The notes below the pieces were generated by a model. The model was not told the DNA's origin. It saw only the letters and a program-made list of their open reading frames with translations, and made no database searches. Both the position numbers and the translations under genes were made by a program. A stretch of DNA of 26,238 bases from FEN-1219 sp039933105 (GTDB lineage: Bacteria > Pseudomonadota > Gammaproteobacteria > Steroidobacterales > Rariloculaceae): assembly GCA_039933105.1 (NCBI GenBank), contig JBDTOT010000061.1:1-26238 (forward strand), read 5' to 3'. This document shows, in pieces, positions 23,219 through 26,238 of the stretch (the first letter of the stretch is position 1; every line of letters begins with the position of its first letter).

Positions 23219-25436
23219 GGTTGCGGTTACGCCCTTTGCGCTCGCCAGACGGGCGTGGGCCGCGAGCCGGCGCTTGCGTCTGCCCTTGCTCCGCGTCGGC
23301 CGGCACGAGGTCGATCTTGCACTCTTCGACGTTCACTGCCACGAGGCGCACTTTCATCGTTTCCGTCAGCCGGTAGCTCGACCCCGTGCGATCGCCGCGC
23401 AGCGTCGTGCCGCCCGGGTCACGGTGGTAGTAATCGCGCGGCAGCGACGTCACGTGCACGAGGCCGTCGGCCTGAATGCCGGGCAGGCGCACGAACAAGC
23501 CGAACGCCACCACGCTCGCGATAACAGCATCGAACGTCTCGCCGATGTGGTCTTTCAGATAGATGCACTTCAGCGTGTCGACCACCTCGCGAGTGGCCTC
23601 GTCGGCGCGCCGCTCGGTCAGCGAACAGTGCTCGCCGAGCCGCTCCATCTCATCGAGGCTGTAACGGTAGCCCTTCGCAGAACGGTGCTCGGTGACCCAC
23701 TTGATCGCGCGGTGCACGAGCAGATCCGGATAGCGTCGAATGGGCGACGTGAAATGCGCGTACGCGTTGAGTGCCAAACCGAAGTGCCCGACATTGGCGG
23801 GCTGGTAGCGTGCTTGCTTCATCGAGCGCAGCACGACCATCTCGATGATCTCTTCCTCGGGTTTACCCGCGACGGCTTCGATGATGCGGTTCAAATCCTT
23901 CGGCGTGAGATTCTTCGGCGTGAGCTTGTAACCGAAGGTTCGGAGAAACAGCAGTAGCTCCTCGAGTCGATCCGCCTCCGGCCCCGCATGGACGCGGTAA
24001 AGGCCAGGGATCTTGCCCTTGTGGATTCGCTTGGCCGATTCGACGTTGGCCGCGATCATGCACTCCTCGATGATCTTGTGCGTCACGAGCCGCTCGACCG
24101 CCTTCACGCTCGCGACCTTGCCGTTCTCGTCGAGCTGGATCTTCGTCTCCGGCATGTCGAAATCGATCGCGCCGCGCTGCTTACGCGCCTTCGCAAACAC
24201 TTCGTAGACGGCCTCGAGCTCTTTCAAGTGCGGACGAAGCTCCGCCTGTAGGCCGCGTGGCCGCGCCGCGACGAGAATCTCGGCGGCTTCGTTGTAAGTA
24301 AGACGCGCGTGCGACCGCATCACGGCCTCGTAGAAACGCGACCGCGTGACCTCGCCCTGCGCCGACACGTGCATGTCGCACACGTGGCAAAGCCGGTCGA
24401 CGTTGGGGTTCAACGAGCAGAGCCCGTTTGACAGCGCCTCGGGCAGCATCGGCACGACGCGATCCGGAAAGTACACGGAGGTGCCGCGGCCGCGCGCCTC
24501 GCGATCGAGCGGCGAGTCCGTGGGTACGTAGTAGCTGACGTCGGCAATCGCGACGATCAGGCGCCAGCCGTCGCCTTGTTTCTCGCAGAACACCGCATCG
24601 TCGAAATCGCGCGCATCGGCGCCGTCGATCGTCACGAGCGGCACGTCCCGCAGGTCCTCGCGCCCCTCCTTCGCTTTGGCCGGCACTTCGGTCGGCCAAC
24701 TGCGCGCTTCGGCTAGCGCTTCCTCTGGCCATTCGTGCGGTATGCCGTGCGCCCGAATCGCGACCTCGGTCTCGATGCCAGCGTCGTTGGCGCCGCCCAC
24801 GATTTCGACCACGCGGCCGATCGCGTGGCTGTTCTTCGTCGGATATTCCAGCACCTCGACGGACACCACATCGCCGCCCTTGGCACCGTGCGACTCGCCG
24901 CGCGGGATGAGCACTTCAACGCGCGAATCGGCGCTGTCGCGAACGAAGTCGATACCGCGCTCACTACGGAACTGGCCGGCAATCTTCGTCTTGCCGCGAG
25001 CGAGAATCTCGACGACGTTGCCTTCGCGGCCGCGCGGCGTCTCGCTGGCGCGCACGGCCACGCGGTCGCCTGCCCACAGCAGCTGCATTTCGCGCGCCGA
25101 GAGATACAGGTCATCGCTACCGTCGTCGGGTTTCAGGAAGCCGAAGCCGTCGCGGTGCGCGATCACCTTGCCCGCCACGACGTTCAGCTGCCGCGTGAGG
25201 CAGAACTCTTCGGCGCGGTTGCGCAGCAACTGGCCGTCGCGGACCATCGCGCGCAGCCGGGTTTCGAGCGCGCGGCGGTGCTGCTCGGTTTTGATGCCAA
25301 ACCGCGGCGCGAGCGCTTCGAGCAGCAGGGGCTGGCCCGCCTGCTCCATCGCTTTCAGGATGTCGTCGCGGCTCGGGATCTGGTGTTCGTACTGGCGCTC
25401 GCCGTTTTGGTCGGCGTCGCGGGGTCGACGAGGCAC
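23208..25436 (-). CDS. rnr: Ribonuclease R
   Basis: 742-residue 3'-5' exoribonuclease that degrades structured RNA, defective rRNA and trans-translated mRNA. An N-terminal winged-helix region (about 20-80) leads to cold-shock domains with VIAHRDGFGFLKPDDG. The RNB catalytic domain has the metal-binding DARDFDD at 274-280, plus HFTSPIRRYPDLLVHR near the end. The C-terminal S1 domain contains FGLFVRLPGIQADGLVHV, then a short basic tail. The start is GTG at 25436; the Shine-Dalgarno is poor. It is first in a minus-strand series with rlmB. Confidence 0.97.
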   Translation of the reverse strand: MPRRPRDADQNGERQYEHQIPSRDDILKAMEQAGQPLLLEALAPRFGIKTEQHRRALETRLRAMVRDGQLLRNRAEEFCLTRQLNVVAGKVIAHRDGFGFLKPDDGSDDLYLSAREMQLLWAGDRVAVRASETPRGREGNVVEILARGKTKIAGQFRSERGIDFVRDSADSRVEVLIPRGESHGAKGGDVVSVEVLEYPTKNSHAIGRVVEIVGGANDAGIETEVAIRAHGIPHEWPEEALAEARSWPTEVPAKAKEGREDLRDVPLVTIDGADARDFDDAVFCEKQGDGWRLIVAIADVSYYVPTDSPLDREARGRGTSVYFPDRVVPMLPEALSNGLCSLNPNVDRLCHVCDMHVSAQGEVTRSRFYEAVMRSHARLTYNEAAEILVAARPRGLQAELRPHLKELEAVYEVFAKARKQRGAIDFDMPETKIQLDENGKVASVKAVERLVTHKIIEECMIAANVESAKRIHKGKIPGLYRVHAGPEADRLEELLLFLRTFGYKLTPKNLTPKDLNRIIEAVAGKPEEEIIEMVVLRSMKQARYQPANVGHFGLALNAYAHFTSPIRRYPDLLVHRAIKWVTEHRSAKGYRYSLDEMERLGEHCSLTERRADEATREVVDTLKCIYLKDHIGETFDAVIASVVAFGLFVRLPGIQADGLVHVTSLPRDYYHRDPGGTTLRGDRTGSSYRLTETMKVRLVAVNVEECKIDLVPADAEQGQTQAPARGPRPSGERKGRNRNRGR

Positions 25437-25483
25437 TAGGAGTGGCCTCGGGGAGAACGGTGGGAAGTTTTCATGGCCGTCAT

Positions 25484-25489
25484 CTTATA
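25484..25489 (-). promoter_or_regulatory. Candidate -10 for rnr
   Basis: TATAAG on the minus strand, about 50 bases upstream of the rnr GTG start. The -35 region (CTGCCG at 17-base spacing) matches at only three positions, so this is tentative. Confidence 0.3.
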
Positions 25490-25525
25490 TGAGCGCTGCG
25501 GCAGCCGGCAGCGGATCGCCTTCGT

Positions 25526-25554
25526 TTGACAGCCTTCAGACCAGTCAGTACATT
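25526..25554 (+). promoter_or_regulatory. Sigma70-type promoter of tRNA-Leu
   Basis: A perfect TTGACA at 25526-25531, a 17-base spacer and TACATT (four of six) at 25549-25554. Transcription would start near 25561, about 14 bases ahead of the mature tRNA 5' end. The stretch after the -10 is C-rich, a GC-rich discriminator of the kind found at stringently controlled stable-RNA promoters. Confidence 0.65.
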
Positions 25555-25574
25555 CCTCCCCCTTCTTGCCCCTT

Positions 25575-25660
25575 GCCCAGGTGGCGGAACGGTAGACGCG
25601 CTGGTTTCAGGTGCCAGTGAGGTAACACTCGTGGAGGTTCAAGTCCTCTCCTGGGCACCA
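25575..25660 (+). tRNA. tRNA-Leu (anticodon CAG)
   Basis: 86 bases including an encoded CCA. Acceptor stem GCCCAGG pairs with CCTGGGC. The D arm reads TGGCGGAACGGTAGACGCG. The anticodon stem CTGGT/GCCAG encloses loop TTCAGGT, with anticodon CAG at 25608-25610, reading CUG. A long class II variable arm (GAG/CTC) is typical of tRNA-Leu. The T arm has GGTTCAAGTCC. It stands alone between rnr and a phage-type gene, and its 3' end is a plausible attachment site for an integrated element. Confidence 0.97.
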
Positions 25661-25675
25661 GTCACATCAAGCTCT

Positions 25676-25690
25676 GCGCGGCCTCCGCGC
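25676..25690 (+). terminator. Possible hairpin terminator of tRNA-Leu
   Basis: GCGCGG and CCGCGC form a perfect six-pair stem around a three-base loop, 15 bases after the tRNA CCA. The following sequence is T-rich at best (TCATTCCACTTCGTCT) and has no T tract, so strong intrinsic termination is doubtful. Confidence 0.3.
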
Positions 25691-25718
25691 TCATTCCACT
25701 TCGTCTAGAGAGCGCCCG

Positions 25719-25769
25719 ACGCAGCTCGTAGTGCCACGTGACTGCCACGTGGCACGCAGTTCGCTGCGT
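25719..25769. repeat. Nested inverted repeat with CACGTG core arms
   Basis: Inner arms GTGCCACGTG (25731-25740) and CACGTGGCAC (25746-25755) are a perfect 10-base inverted repeat around ACTGC. Outer arms ACGCAGC (25719-25725) and GCTGCGT (25763-25769) add seven more complementary bases. GCCACGTG also occurs as a direct repeat 11 bases apart (25733 and 25744), about one helical turn. It lies between the tRNA-Leu and the MmcB-like gene, with no T tract after it. It could be an operator, a recombination or attachment element, or an RNA hairpin. Confidence 0.85.
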
Positions 25770-25795
25770 GAATCCTCCGCAGAGAAATCCACCGC

Positions 25796-26238
25796 GTGAT
25801 CGCCAGCACTCTACTGGCGCTTCTTCGCGCGCGTCATGCGGATGACGTGTTCGTCGACGAGTGCAAGAGCGGTCCCACCCAGCTGACCGAGCACGAGCGC
25901 ATCGACGCGTGGGTCATGGCGAAGTCGTGGGCCCACCCGATGGTCACCGGCTACGAGATCAAGGTAAGTCGCGGCGACTTCCTTCGGGATCAGAAATGGC
26001 AGCGCTACCTGCCCATGTGCAACGCGCTGTATTTCGTCTGCCCCGCCAAGCTGATTGCGCCCAACGAGCTGCCGGACGACGTCGGCCTGATGTGGGCGTC
26101 GATGACTGGATCCAGGCTCTATACGAAGAAGCGTGCGAAGCCCAGGGACGTAACGATTCCGGAGGACGTATGGCGCTACATCCTCATGAGCAGGGTACGG
26201 ATCACTCGCGAGCAGTTCACGTCCGCCAACAAACGCGA
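25796..26238 (+). CDS. PD-(D/E)XK nuclease-like protein, MmcB type (3' partial)
   Basis: Open from GTG 25796 to the window end, 147 full codons with no stop. The upstream in-frame stop is at 25769 and no other start lies between. Visible motifs are IDAWVMAKSW, then YEIKVSRGDFLRDQKWQRY and ALYFVCPAKLI, then NELPDDVGLMWAS. The Asp, then ExK about a dozen residues later, fits the PD-(D/E)XK nuclease pattern. The overall order resembles MmcB-type DNA-repair proteins and small phage-encoded relatives. The Shine-Dalgarno is weak. It is probably part of an integrated element or phage remnant beginning at tRNA-Leu, but only the continuation beyond the window can show that. Base composition is similar to its surroundings. 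Confidence 0.7.
   Translation, partial: MIASTLLALLRARHADDVFVDECKSGPTQLTEHERIDAWVMAKSWAHPMVTGYEIKVSRGDFLRDQKWQRYLPMCNALYFVCPAKLIAPNELPDDVGLMWASMTGSRLYTKKRAKPRDVTIPEDVWRYILMSRVRITREQFTSANKR

Noticed and set aside
1..26238. CRISPR arrays, insertion sequences and rRNA genes
   Set aside because: No regularly spaced repeats, transposase-like frames or rRNA-like sequence were seen on either strand.

Overview
The window is dense, high-GC bacterial chromosome. Gene content and order point to a gammaproteobacterium outside the Enterobacterales. Supporting clusters are rpsP-rimM-trmD-rplS next to ffh, rnr-rlmB upstream of rpsF-rpsR-(DUF2232)-rplI-dnaB without priB, and a SufU/SufT-type SUF locus. A Steroidobacter/Nevskia/Xanthomonadales-like relative is my best guess from the DUF6152 protein and the SUF type; this is an inference, not a database result. 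No intergenic stretch exceeds about 175 bases.

Layout. (1) 1-1518, plus strand: the tail of a SUF iron-sulfur operon (sufU cut by the window edge, sufT) and a SixA-like histidine phosphatase. (2) 9453-1505, minus strand: a nearly gapless ten-gene run, rpsP-rimM-trmD-rplS-[TatT lipoprotein]-dctP-dctQ-dctM-sppA-hslR. It joins ribosome and tRNA maturation genes to a TRAP transporter of the TatT type, signal-peptide peptidase A and an S4 RNA-binding protein. (3) ffh (minus) and a CorB/CNNM-type membrane protein (plus) diverge from 10934-11104. (4) radA (minus) diverges from a plus-strand signalling cassette: a membrane Ser/Thr kinase with a compact CHASE2-like sensor, a PP2C phosphatase and a double-FHA protein. 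(5) 25436-17649, minus strand: rnr-rlmB, a secreted DUF6152 protein, then rpsF-rpsR-DUF2232-rplI-dnaB. (6) The right end has a tRNA-Leu(CAG) with a good sigma70-type promoter, a large nested inverted repeat, and the start of a PD-(D/E)XK/MmcB-like gene of the kind often seen in phages and integrated elements.

The cassette of kinase, phosphatase and phospho-reader forms a self-contained phosphorylation circuit with no type VI secretion genes nearby in view. The TatT-associated TRAP binding protein lacks the usual carboxylate-binding arginine, so its ligand may not be a simple carboxylate. Three convergent gene pairs overlap at their stop codons, two of them by sharing a single CTAG, leaving no room for ordinary terminators. 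Most of the window is conserved housekeeping DNA. The items most worth a second look are the signalling cassette, the DUF6152 protein with two histidines at its predicted mature N-terminus, the TatT-TRAP locus, and the tRNA-Leu boundary.
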